NCBI GenBank assembly: GCA_013398055.1
Contig: VZRS01009492.1
Location: forward strand, 38,044 to 102,043
Source of the DNA: Ifrita kowaldi
Taxonomy: Eukaryota > Chordata > Aves > Passeriformes > Cinclosomatidae
DNA: 64,000 nt
Reading direction: 5' to 3'
Part shown: in pieces, positions 26,599 through 38,385 of the stretch
Layout of the letters: every line of letters starts with the position of its first letter
Position numbering within the stretch: position 1 is the stretch's first letter
The notes under the pieces: generated by a model
What the model was told of the DNA's origin: nothing
The model's input: only the letters and a program-made list of their open reading frames with translations
Database searches by the model: none
Translations under genes and position numbers: made by a program

Positions 26599-27422
26599 TG
26601 TCACAGTCTGAGAGGAAGAGCCAGGGTTGTAACACTGAGGACAGTCGTGCCTTGTATCTCATACAGACCAACCTGCCGCGGCAGCCCGCAATCTGCAGAG
26701 GGTCACCTTTTTGGCTACTAAGGCAGTGCTTTCTCAGCATTTAGGACCTACTGCTCACATAACACCAGGCGGATTCCCAGTCAAGAGACTGCCTGATGGC
26801 CAGCACCAGGGGCTGATGTTGGGGTCACTGGGCCAGCTGGCGAGCCAGGGAGCTCTAAAGGGGCCGAGGCTGGCTGGTGGAAAAACTCAGGCATTCGAAA
26901 ACACCTTCTTACCTCTGTAAAAGGAAAAGCCTCTCTCACAACTCCTTGCAGATGAAATGTAACCTTAACCCCCCAGGCTCTGTTGAAGGGAAACGCCCTC
27001 TCCCAGCAGCCTGTGTGGCTGCTTCCTTCACCTGGTCCCTACTCCGCCCCTTCCCTGCCCATTGGCTCCCTTCCCTGGGCCCGCCCTGTACCGCCCCTGT
27101 GCCCTCAGGGTGCTGGCCATGGAACACTGTGTAAAGGGAGCCCGGAGCGCATTGTGGCCTCTTCGCCTGGTCACCTCTGCGGAGGATTAAACCTTGTCTG
27201 TGGAACACTGGCAGCGGAGTGCCCTCCTTGGCTCCTTGTCTCTGGTAATACTGAGCTATCCAGCTTGGGTGTAGGGGTGCGTTCCACCAGCGCCAACAGC
27301 AGCGCAGGGCAGGAGGAGTAGATGCTCGCAGCCTGACTGCACCTGAACTGTCCCTCTCAAGAGACAATTTGGGGTACACAGCAGATGCTTCCAACTGCCC
27401 TTTAACCCCCACAACCCTTACA
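26599..27422 (+). mobile_element. GC-rich LTR-like element (probable endogenous-retrovirus solo LTR)
   Basis: About 0.8 kb stands out from the A/T-rich intron by high G+C. It can be bounded by TGT...ACA ends: TGTCACAG at 26599 or TGTAACAC at 26628, and CTTACA at 27422. In order it holds GC boxes and an inverted CCAAT box (27041-27100), then GGATTAAACCTTGTCTGTGG at 27183, resembling a polyadenylation signal followed by an R/U5-like region. This promoter-then-poly(A) order is typical of an LTR. I do not recognise the family, the exact ends are uncertain, no target-site duplication is evident, and orientation is inferred from the poly(A)-like motif. Alternatives are a CpG-rich cryptic promoter or a GC-rich regulatory island. 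Overlapping frames up to 158 codons (minus strand, 26936-27412) are attributed to base composition. Confidence 0.55.
27041..27130 (+). promoter_or_regulatory. Promoter-like cluster: GC boxes and inverted CCAAT box
   Basis: Within the GC-rich element there are three Sp1-type motifs (CCGCCCC at 27044, CCCGCCC near 27080, CCGCCCC at 27091) and an inverted CCAAT box (ATTGG at 27061). This combination is common in TATA-less promoters and in retroviral U3 regions. Activity is inferred from motifs only. Confidence 0.4.
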
Positions 27423-30400
27423 TTTTATAGGCTGAGGCACAAATATCCAAAGTTAGTAGCACAGGTCACTCACTGCTTTTGGGTGTAAACCATGCTGAGG
27501 CTAGGAAGGGGTGAGAGTTAGTATGAACTGCTGCCATCTGTTGAATAGCATCAACTCCTGTAACCAGTTGCATAGCAAATACAGTGGTTTGTATTGACGT
27601 TTTCAATTCTAATGAAGAAGGTATGATTTCATGCAATTTAACAGAGACCTGATTGGCTTTGTTGTCCCTGAGTAGTGAGAATTCAATCTTCTGCTATTCA
27701 AATACTAATTTAAAAAAGTTTTCCACTGATTCTAGTGATAATAAATTCACTATATATCTTTTCTTTACAGGGCTGAATGTCTTAACATTTAATTACTGTT
27801 AACAAGACCTTTATGGGAAGAATAGAAAATTTCATGTGCTGTAATAGCATTAGCATATTAAATGTAACCATCAGGTGGCCCTCTTAGGATTACTGCTTCT
27901 GATTGAAGCCTATTCAGCTTTTTCTTCATTGTCATTTAAACTTCATTAAGTATAGAAATTCATTTTTTTTACTCCTTTCCATGGCACCCTTGCAGTCAAA
28001 GTTGTGTAAGCTGACAATTCATTTGGTTTGATCAATAGAAATTTGATCTGATTGCATTCTGATTTGGAACAGTCTGAAGGGTGAGTTAGATTTTTCAAAG
28101 ACAAAATAAGCATAGAAATGGTTGTTCTATGTAGAAGTAAATAAACTAAAGACAATTAGATTGCTTTTCTTTCAAGGTGTTTGTAGAATTTGTTTATAGA
28201 TTTTTGCCCTTAAGTGTACTGAGTTTAATATTGCTTACTATTTCTTATAATCTGATTCTGTTTTGGAAGGGCAGCTCTGATTAGGAAAAGGAATCAAATT
28301 TTTAAAAAGTCATTCTTAAGGTCATAAAGCAAAGTTGAGGTCCTACATAATCAAAGTTTCTGTTACTAAGTAAACATATTTCAACCTTCCAGAAACAGTG
28401 TAGTAGTGAATTTCACTGCTTCTCTGTTTAAAATAGAAAAAAATAGGATGAGAAATTGTTTCCTTAAAAATAGCATGTGGTATTCCCCATGCTGCACTAC
28501 TGTCAAGAAGCTTCTGACCCTTGGAAGAAGAGAAGAAAACATCGATAACACCGACCTTTATAACAAGAGGTTACTTTTCAGTTCTGCTGCCACTAATTAG
28601 TATTAACATCTAAACATTACTTTGCATTGTTTTAATTGGCAGTTCTACTGCGATTAGCAAAAAAAGCAGGTGATATTGTCATGCATAGCTGCTTTGCTAT
28701 TATTTCTGCCAATCTTGTTTGCTTTGTCAAGCAACATGCAGGTTTCCTTCTCCTGTGATACAAGCCCAGCAACTCACATTTCAGGTGGCAGAACCCATGC
28801 CAGTTTAGAGCAATGAAAAATGTACACTTTCTTTATGTCTGATTTGATAATCACAACTCATGATGTTCCTTAAGGAAGCAGTGAAAGCTTTGCTTTCAGG
28901 AGATGGCAGCTTTGGAGCTGTCGTGTTTGTATCGGGGAAGCATTCATATGGGGCAGTGATGATGTGCCAGCCTGCACAAGCGTTGTGTGCACAGGCAAAA
29001 GGTCTTGGTTTCGGTGTCACAAAAAGAAAGCCCAAGCTAGTATAACAAATCATAATATGTGATAAAAATAAAGCTTCCTTTTTTTCCCTTTGGTTTTAAG
29101 CATTTGTTATTTAACTTGATTCAGTTAGGGTTTGGTTTGGAGGTTTTTTTGCAAAGAAGCCTGTTATTTCTGCAGTTCAATCTGACTTTGCCAGTTGTAG
29201 CTTTGCGCTGTAGGGAAGAAACATTTTTTAATCCAAATGTATATATTTTATTTTGAAGAGAGAAACAGCTGATTATTTTTTCCTGTGTTCCTTATTTAAA
29301 CTTTTTCAGATGTGTCGGTTTGAGTGAAAAGGACAACGACTGTGATGGATAAAACAAGTCATCTTAATTATATGGCTAATGTTCTAGTCCAATAAAATAT
29401 AGTTAAATAAGAAGGAAACAAAGATTGCTTTGAAAACACTGATTTTCATGTGGAAAAGGCGGTGGTTGTTATTATCTAGTTATTTTATATGACATGCCAT
29501 CACGACATCTCAGAGATATTTCCCCCTGTACATGCTGGTGCCTGTGGCTTAGCTGGGCATTCATGAGCACCAGACAGACATTTTCCAATAATCCAGAGTT
29601 GTCACCACAGCCTTGGCATGGACACCGTGGTGGATGTGGCATTTCACATTTTCATCATTGTCATTAAACTTGGTGAAAGTGAACAAAGGAGTTATTTACC
29701 TGAAACTAGCAATTTGGATTCTTTTTACCTAAGCTAAGGGCATTAATCATAACAGCTATATGATCCACTGGCCCATAGTCCAACAGCCTGTGTCTTGGAA
29801 ATACCCAAAGTCTTTGGGGATTTACTTTTGCTCTTTTTTCTTCATAGTTAGTGAGTAAAACTCAGTGAGGTGCTTTTATCTGCAAACAAAATGCACACAA
29901 ATACCCCTACAATGACAGCAAAGAAAAAATGTCCCAAAATGTTGAACTCCACTTGAAAAAACAGTGAAATTTGCTTCCCCTCTTTTACTGTAGAAGGAAA
30001 GGAGGAGTTTGCCTATAGGGATCATTCTGGAAACTTCCTCATCTCTGAGATCCTAAAACAAAGCGTCCAATAAATTTTTTAGTAGGAACTATATATAATT
30101 GGTAGTTAAAAGTTCAAGGGACCTGAAAACCACCAACATAATGTTGTGTTCTCCTGAATGAGGACAGGAAAAAGGAGGAGCAAATTCAGGTAAAATATTC
30201 ATGCTTCAGATCAGTATCTTAAGTTGTAAATAAGCAGAGAGAAGCACAGAGGACTGACTGTTGAATGGGGACTGTGGTCACTGAATGATGCTGAAAACAT
30301 ACAAGACCAATAGATTCTTGAAGATGGAAAGCTCAGTTTATAGTTTGGAGGGGAAGAAAGAATGGAACACAAGACAGTGTTATGATAACCAAGTCAGTTC

Positions 30401-33400
30401 TATTACAGAAGTATCTCAGAGACAGAGTTAACATTTAGTGAAATGTGTAGGAGTCTTAGCCTGGGAGAAAGGCTGAGAAATAATTAGAGCAAAGAGAAGG
30501 AGATTGAAAACAGTCAAAAAGTCCATTTCTAAGGGTTCATAAGGAAAATGATCAGTCACATCACTCAAACAAATAAATTCCCAGGAAAAAAATGTTGAAA
30601 TTAAAGTTATTTCATGAACAATAAAATTATATAAATTAATATTTATTAAAGAAAAAAGAATGAGCTAAATGACCATGAGTTTACTGGCTATGTTAGACAG
30701 AAATGTGTAATGTGAAGAGCTAAATTTCAAGCAGAAAGACGAGTTATTTAGTAATTGTCAAAAAGGCATAAAAACTAGGTAGAAAAACGTAAGTCAGAAA
30801 AGGAAACTTTGCTTCACACCTTAACTAAAACTTCCTATCTAGCTTTGTACTAACCTTCCAAACATGAATTAACTTCTTCCTGCAGGAGAGTCATGAAGTG
30901 GGTTAGGACTGAGAAGAAAAATATAGATTCTCAAGAACATGGGCTAGATGGCCAGAGGTTTTTGGTCTTTAGCTTTAGTAGTTTTCTTGAAAAAATATAT
31001 TTTCAATAAAATGTCCTAAATCTATATTGAGTAATTTATAATTTGGAAATAGTAGAAAGCAACCATCTATCTGTAAATCTCTACTTTACAGAGAAGGTTG
31101 ATCTGTAGTTTCTTTTATTCTATTTTATGGTTATTGTAAAAAATCTATCCAGAAACTTCAAAGCAGGAAAGATTCATTTCACCATCCCAGAATTCTTTGC
31201 TATTTTATCCAAACAAATTGAGTTGTAAGTCATTTTCAGGTGGTTTCTCCGATAAGCTTAGGCAAGTGTAATTTCATGCAGTGCAGTTCAGGCTTACATT
31301 CCTACTGTGGCAGAGAGCTCATCGGTCTCTCTTCTGGACAGAAAGGCAAAACCCTTCAGAATTACTTAGTGTCAATTATATTTTCTTCGCAGTGCAACAT
31401 AACTCTTCCCTGGGAATGGAATATACCTGGTGTTTGTTTCCCTTTTTGACCAATGCAATTTTAACAAAGCTTTTATAAGCATTTAGAGAACTACATAGTT
31501 ACAAATAGTGCCATATTAATATCACAGTGAAGTAAATGCTTTGTTTAGCCAAAGAATGAAGGCAGCAGTGGAAGTTTTTGTTGGTTTGGGTTTTTTTTCT
31601 GGAGATTGACATGGGTAACAGACAGGTTCAGCATCCGCAAAAGGACTTTTCAGGTTAGTTTGCCAGCCAGAACACCACTTAATGCAAAATACGGTGGTGG
31701 TGTGATGAACAGAGCTCACTAACTTGTTTGCTTCTCACACTGGCCACCACGCAGCCATCAGATGGTGTGAGCGCAAGCCAGGATCCTGCAGTGATGTCTG
31801 TGTGGAGAAATTGCTTTGCAGGACCAGGGCCATAATATGGCCATTATTAGTCTGCCTTCCCACTGGAGACTGAAAATGAGATAATATTAATTTTCTTACC
31901 CAAGCCCAAGATGTCAGGGCTGCTTGTAGGAAGATTTTGTTTGCTTCTTGTAAATCAAACAAGAATGACAAAAAAAGAAGTTGATCACTGGATTAGTCTT
32001 TAAAATAGTCAGTGTTTGGAGAATTTCGTCAAGCTCTTTTGTTAAAGAGGAGTATTGACTAAGACATACCAGTCTTTTGTAACTCGTAAAAAAGGGAAAG
32101 AGAGAGTTCATTCCATATTATTTTCACATTGTTACCTTATTTTTAATTATTACAATAATCCCAATTTCATTTAATTACTTAATCTTTTATTCTAAAATCT
32201 TCACTTTTAGAGGAAGTATAATAAAATCATGGAATCTTCAGACAAGAATAATAAATGGTGGCAGAGGATTTTCATTTTATGTTTCAGTATTATTTTGATT
32301 ATCGTGTGACATGTATGAAGTTACATGCATGGATTTGAAGATGAATTGCTTTTCAGCCAATAGCCTTGTAAAGACATGGGAAAAAAATGATGTTATGGAT
32401 CAACCATTCTGCTTTTGTCCTCAAACTATTAATAACATCAGAGTGTATGTTGAGTGAGTTATCACAGATACTCCCACTATTGAATTACAAAATTAAATTG
32501 CAGTTTATGAAAACTGCACTAATAAAAGAAAAATCCATGTTAAAAAATTAAAGTCTTTGAAGTTAAGAAAGTTGATTAAGTGGCTTATTTGCATGAGGTA
32601 TTGGCAGGAATGAGGAAATTCTAAAAAGGGAAGGAAAAATCATGTAACAAAAGTGGAGATACAAGGTAAACAGATAAGAGAAGCTTAGCAGGAGATATTG
32701 TGGCATCAGAGGATGGATTCAAAATATGAAGAATGCTATTTGCAATAATTTTGTCATTTGGGTTTAATTTCTTTGTACTCAGGAAAACGTTTTTTATACA
32801 TTTGTTTTAGCTGTTGGAAAATAGTTCTAAAAATGTAGATTACGGCCTGGGGCCTAAGGGACCCATTGCCACCGTAAAACACAATGACCACTGACTTCCC
32901 TATGCCTCATCCCAAAAGCTTCTTATTTGTGTACCAGATGTGCGAAAACAGCAAGGAAAGAGTAGTCAAAAAGATCATTCAGAAGTTTTGGTTCCGCTGG
33001 AGAACCGGAGGAGAGCTTTTCACTCTCTCGGTTTCAGGGACTTGGGTGGGAGAGAGGGGTGGGGTTCTCTTAATTTGAACAAAAAGAGATGACAGAGGTT
33101 CTAGACAAAAACAGCCAACTCCATAAGCCTGCACACACTGCAGCCATTCTACTCACCCCTGCAACTCTGAAACAGTTTCACTTCTCTGAAAACTATTCTT
33201 TTCCTTCTTGAGGCATTACCATACTACTGTCATTGATCACTTACCCCTTACATATGCAATCACTTCTTCTACTGCTCTTTTTCTCTCATTTCTCAGGGAT
33301 TTCTTATGAAATTTGTGGCATCATAAATGGTTGTATCAGTCTCAAAAACGTTTTACCTCTGTGCATTATAGTAGCCTGTTTTATATTACAGCTCATTGCA

Positions 33401-34425
33401 CTCTAAAAGCATAAAAGCTTTCAAGGCTGTTGATTCCGTTAAGGTTGCATTTGCCTATTGCGTTGGACACTGTACACTTACAGGATAAAACAGCAGAGAA
33501 TCACTTAGACTGAAGCAGGCTTTCTCTAACTTTATGTGATACTTCTATTGAGTATTTTCTCAGTTGTCTAGGGGACTTCCTATGTGTCATTCTTTGTTTT
33601 GATTTCCTCGCAGCTTTAAATGATAGTCCTATTTTGAATTCTAGAAACCAGTTCAATTTCTTTTCCAATGGATAAAAATTGCTTACTGGAAAATGTTGGA
33701 GTTGTTTGGGGGTTTTTTGTTTTATTATAGGAGACCAATGGTCTTAACCACTTATTTGGCTTCCTAAGTTTAACTACCTAGATTTCAGAAAGAGTAAGCG
33801 GTCTGTTCCATGCTACTTCCTAGGATTTGTTAGATGCCTGGTCAGTTTGAAATTAGTAAAAGACTTAACTTTGTTACAATTTCTTAGTTATTTTGTTGGG
33901 GTTTTTTTAAACCTTGGTCCACATACCTACCTCAATTTTTCACATAGATTAGGAGTTGCAATATTATGGATAGCTTGTAATTTATCATCCGTTCCTCTTA
34001 ACGCCCACTTTGTGCTCATCATTTACAGATGATAATCATAAAAGCACAAAACTTGGCATCGAGTGTAAAGAAAATCAAATTTAAATTAAATAACACTAGA
34101 GGGGAACTGTTACCATGCCAGAAAACTAAAAAAAAATTGGACCTGTTAAATGAGATGAACTAAATATATACAGTAGCACCCTCCAGACAAAGTGCAAAAT
34201 TTGCAACTCCTTTTTCTTTTCTTTGAAATGTAAGTGTATTTCACTTCAACAAAGAGATGTGCCTTTTTATCTTCTTTATGAGGTGTCATATGCATTGTCT
34301 AATGGAAATGAAAAATTGTACCATGTGGGTTCAAAATTCCTTTTCCTTTCATGCACATGACATCTTCGCTTCTGAAATCTAATGCAAATAAATCATTACG
34401 TCAATGAAAACCAGTAATCTGCACC
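27423..34425. other. Intron sequence without a recognised feature
   Basis: Return to A/T-rich composition right after the GC-rich element. No repeat family or exon recognised; frames reach 82 codons. Confidence 0.6.
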
Positions 34426-34466
34426 AAAAAAAAAAAAAAGAATGTAAAAAAAAAAATAAATATTCA

Positions 34467-34501
<35 letters not shown>
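34426..34501. repeat. Poly-A tracts (14, 11 and 34 A)
   Basis: Three A-runs at 34426-34439, 34446-34456 and 34468-34501 are separated by GAATGT and TAAATATTCAC. The last is the longest homopolymer in the window. CR1 does not leave such tails, so a simple repeat or an old poly(A)-tailed retrocopy is possible; no source transcript was recognised upstream. Confidence 0.9.
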
Positions 34502-34504
<3 letters not shown>

Positions 34505-37451
34505 TGGTGGGGGTGATGTAGGTGGTTAGAATGTGCATCTTCATGAGTTTAAGAAATAACAGTACTTCTTTGTTCAGTACTCAGGAAGTATTCCCATTTG
34601 ACTCAGGAGGGACTTCTGCTTTAATTATTTAACTTCAGCGCTCTTTTTTAACAGCTTAGGTGAATTTCCAAATGGACCTGGCAGTCTGGCCCTTGAGGCC
34701 AGATGATGTCTTTGTCTCAAATTCACATAGGTCAGGAGTTCATTCTTAGAAACTGTTTGTTGCTTCTTGTGGTTTACATTTTCTGTAAGAGGACTTCCTG
34801 TTACACCATGCAAATGCAAATGTTACAGCATGCAAATGTTACCAGCAGGGTTGCAGTTCTCTTTCAAAATCGGTGTCCCCTTTTATTACAGCTGTTTCCG
34901 TTCTGCATGGGATGCTCATGAGATGTAATTGCTGGTGTGTGTATAGTATACCTGTTATGTTTAATGGCTTGCAAGGTGTTGTCACTTGGGAGTCTAATAC
35001 TTCTAATCCTCAGAAGTTCTGGGTGGATCAACTGTTAGGTGTTTTTCTAATTCTTCTCTTACTTACTGGATGTTGAAGGTGTGATTTCAATCACACCCGT
35101 TTTTTTCCAGATCCAATGAAGACTGTTGCATCACCACTCTTGCCATTAACTTCTATGTATGTTCAACCTCAAGCCTTCAGCAATAGGTTATGCCAATCCT
35201 AGGGAAAAGGCTCCCTCAAAACAGTACTCCATTGACACCAGGGCAAACTGCTGGCAATTTCACAGTGAGACCTCCAACAGGGCAGATTGCTCTGAGCACT
35301 GAGACTGGTTCACTGTCTGGAATCTCCCTAACCACAAATAAAATATGGACTTGTACTAAAAACTAGCCTTATTTTTTTGCTTCAGCTGTGAAAAGTCCAG
35401 GCTTATTGCTAATCTTGTTTGAGCATGGCCATCAAATTCATGCCATGTACCAGACCTGGCTGCTGCACACAAAGTGAGCTGTACGTTTGGGGCATTTCAG
35501 TGTCTAGCAGGGTTTGCCTTAGGTTTTCTGTCATGAGCTTGCAGCTTTTTTAAATCTGCTGTTGTGATGGGTTAGCCTGTTTGTTCAGCTACTGTATTTG
35601 CTTCAGAGGGAAGCCTCTCCTTAAATAGCTTCAAGGCATTGGAAACTGCACGTTAGCTTGCAGGAAGGCTCTAGCTCTCATATGGGACCCCAGAAGTACA
35701 TAAGACCTGTGAAGAGGCTTGCACAACTATTTCAGAACCTGATCTTCAGGCCACAAGCAAAAAGGCATTGCAGGAAGGAGAGCTTATGAGACGCTGGAAA
35801 TTAAGCCCTTCCTTAAAGTTTCCTGAAAAAGGGCAGATTTACACTATATTGTCTCCAGTGAGTAGTTCAGTTTTGCATCCGCAGAATAAGGATGATGGAG
35901 ATAAGAATGTAAATTTTAAAATAGAGGTTATGAAGCATAATTTATTGTGCTCAATTTCACATAAATGCTTAGATGAAAAATAAAAGCATGTTGCAAAAAC
36001 TTTAAACTTCCACATATGACAGTCAGAAGGTTCTTGTAGTCAGGTTTCTGTTGTTCATCTTTTTAAAAATATTTTGTTAACTGAAAGTTTATAGCAGAAG
36101 AATTATTATATATTTAGAAAAGCTTGTTTGGCATGAGTTCTTTTTTGTAAGCATAAATCTTCTCTATAAAACAAAAGCCAAACATCATGTCAGTTTCACA
36201 GATTTTCTTATTATAATTATCTTCTTTAGCTTTTCATGGAGTTAATGTATTCATAACAATGGAGAAACAGACTCTGGCACCTATCAGTGGTAGAAGAAAT
36301 GCACTTAAAGGGCACAATAATGAGGATTCATAAGGAACTGAAGTAAAACATTTGGTACAAGTGGCCTTTCCTCAAATTTGTTGCTTCTTGCTGAATAGCA
36401 GCCATTGGCTGCCACACATGGCTGACTTCATGAAGAGTTCTAGGAGGACTTGATTGATTGTTGTGACTTTATTAATACAAAATCATGAACCTGAATTAAC
36501 CAACCAATTTAGATAAGACCATCTGTTGTCTAATAAGATGTGACTGTAATTTGAATAGTGGTTTTATAATAAGTGTATTATGGGATGAAGGACAAGCAGA
36601 TATTAGCTTTGTCTCATTAGTTTACAGAACAAAAAGGTAGTTTGCCAGTACAGAATGTGGAATGGTTTTTTCTTTAAGTCTTAGTGCAGTTCTGTGTGCA
36701 AGTAGACCCCCCCTTTCTGTATCTTCACTACCATTCAATAATGCCAAAACTAAAAAGAAAATGGGATTCGGTGCACCTTTTGGAATACTCTCGTGGTCCC
36801 TCTTTATTGGCAATAAATCCATTTTGTTCTTGCTTGATTCTTCTTAGTGCTACTGGATACCGTGACTGCCCTGAAGATGAAAATGCAAGCAATCTAGTTT
36901 ATCAACATTATGTCAGTGTCATCTGGTTCTGCTTTATTTAGTTGCCCTGTCTGGTCTGTTACAAGAAGAAAACATCAGCTAAGTACTGAGAAAACCTGTC
37001 CTTTTTTGTTTGGATGTCTGGCAATGAGAAAATGAACAAAGCACATGTAAAGCTGTCTTGTCAACTCTCCCTAAAGCTTTCTTATGTTTTTATATGGATG
37101 TTAGATAATACTGGAGAGTAGATTAAGCTTTACTACTCACTATCATGCTTTTATTGAAACTCTAAAGCTGAATTTTATAGAACCATTGTCCAGTTAAGTA
37201 ACAAGGATAAACCTTTTCTTTGGTCATAAAAACCCAGGCATTAATCCATATGAATGAAGATTAAGACAGAAATAAGTGCAGATTTGTATGGCAGTGGTGT
37301 TCTAAAAAAGGAACAAAGGTGTGTATTTTGTATCAGTTTCTGGTTGAGCTGTTGCTTCCCCTTGTATCTGAATGATCTTCAATTCAGGAAAGCAAAACAT
37401 AATTAACAAGGAATATGGTACTACTAATTAGAAGGTTGTATTGAAACACCA
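34502..37451. other. Intron sequence without a recognised feature
   Basis: Between the poly-A tracts and the first CR1 of the cluster. Nothing recognised. Confidence 0.6.
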
Positions 37452-38385
37452 GACTGAGTGGTGCAGTTAGCATGCTGGAGGGAAGGGATGCCATTCAGAC
37501 AGACCTTGACAGGCTTGAGAAGTGAGCCTGTGTGAACTTCATGAAGTTCAATACAGCCAATTTAAAGGTCCTGCACCTGGGCTGGGGCCATCCCAAGCAC
37601 AAATACACGCTGGGAGAATGGATCAAGTACAGCCCTGCTGAGAACTTGGAGTGTTTGTGGATAAGAAGATTGACATGAGCTAGTGATGTGTGTTCACAGC
37701 CCAGAAAGCCAAACACATTCTGGACTGCATCAAAAGAATCGAGTTAAAAACCTTTTCCTAATATCCAACTTAAACCTCCCCTAGCAGAGTTAAATGCCAT
37801 TTCCTCAGGTCCTGTCACTTCTCACAACAGACAAGAGATCAGCACATCAAGGGAGGTAATCTTCCCCCTCTACTCTGCTCTGGTGAGACCCCACCTGGAG
37901 TTCTGTGTCCAGCTTTGGGGGTCCTAGCGCAGGAAGGATGTGGACCTGCTCAAGCAAGTCCAGACGAGGGCCATGAAGATGATCAGAGAGCTGGAGCACC
38001 TCCCATATGAGAATAGGCTGAGTGAGTTGAGGTTGCTCACTCTAGAGAAGTGAAGGCTCCAGGAGAATTTAGGGCAGCTTTCCAGAACCGAAAAGGGACC
38101 TACAGAAAAGCTGGAAAGGAGCTTTTTTCCAAGGGCCTGTGACAGCACCAGGGAATTGGCTGTAAACTGAAAGAGGGTAGGTTTAGGTTACACCTAACAA
38201 AGCACTGTGAGGGTGGTGAGTCACTGGAACAGAGAAGAACTTGCCAGAGAAGTTATGGGTGCCCCATCACTGAAAGTGTTCAAGGCAGGGTTGGATGGGG
38301 CTTTAAACACTTTGGTGTAGTGGAAGGTGTCCTGCCCATGATAGGGAGTTCGGAAATAGATGGTCCCATCCAAACCAAGCCATTG
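37452..38385 (+). mobile_element. CR1 LINE, 5'-truncated, sense orientation, interrupted by an inverted CR1 piece
   Basis: Sense ORF2 and 3' UTR text runs through: GGGATGCCATTCAGACAGAC, then GTCCTGCACCTGGGCTGGGG, then GTGAGACCCCACCTGGAGTT, then TGAAAGAGGGTAGGTTTAGG, ending in a 3' UTR phrase CAAGGCAGGGTTGGATGGGG at 38281. Stops and indels abound, so reverse transcriptase is dead. The normal ORF2 stretch between 'gcatcaaaagaa' (37727-37738) and 'caagggaggtaat' (37848-37860) is replaced by about 100 bp of antisense CR1. The standard ATTCTATGA-type terminus is degraded or lost. Confidence 0.88.
37743..37845 (-). mobile_element. Inverted CR1 fragment nested inside a sense CR1
   Basis: AAAAACCTTTTCCTAATATC and the following 80 bp match, by eye at roughly 85%, the antisense CR1 at about 41123-41222, but lie inside a sense-oriented CR1. 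Both ends of the inner piece are truncated and it lacks any CR1 3' end, so it is not a simple intact insertion. Confidence 0.75.

Noticed and set aside
26936..27412. 158-codon minus-strand frame, the longest in the window
   Set aside because: It lies wholly in the GC-rich LTR-like element, where stop codons are rare by composition. It overlaps plus-strand frames of similar length and has no recognisable domain.
29190..29225. AGCTTTGCGC, identical to the first bases of U4 snRNA
   Set aside because: The match ends after ten bases and the following sequence does not resemble U4.
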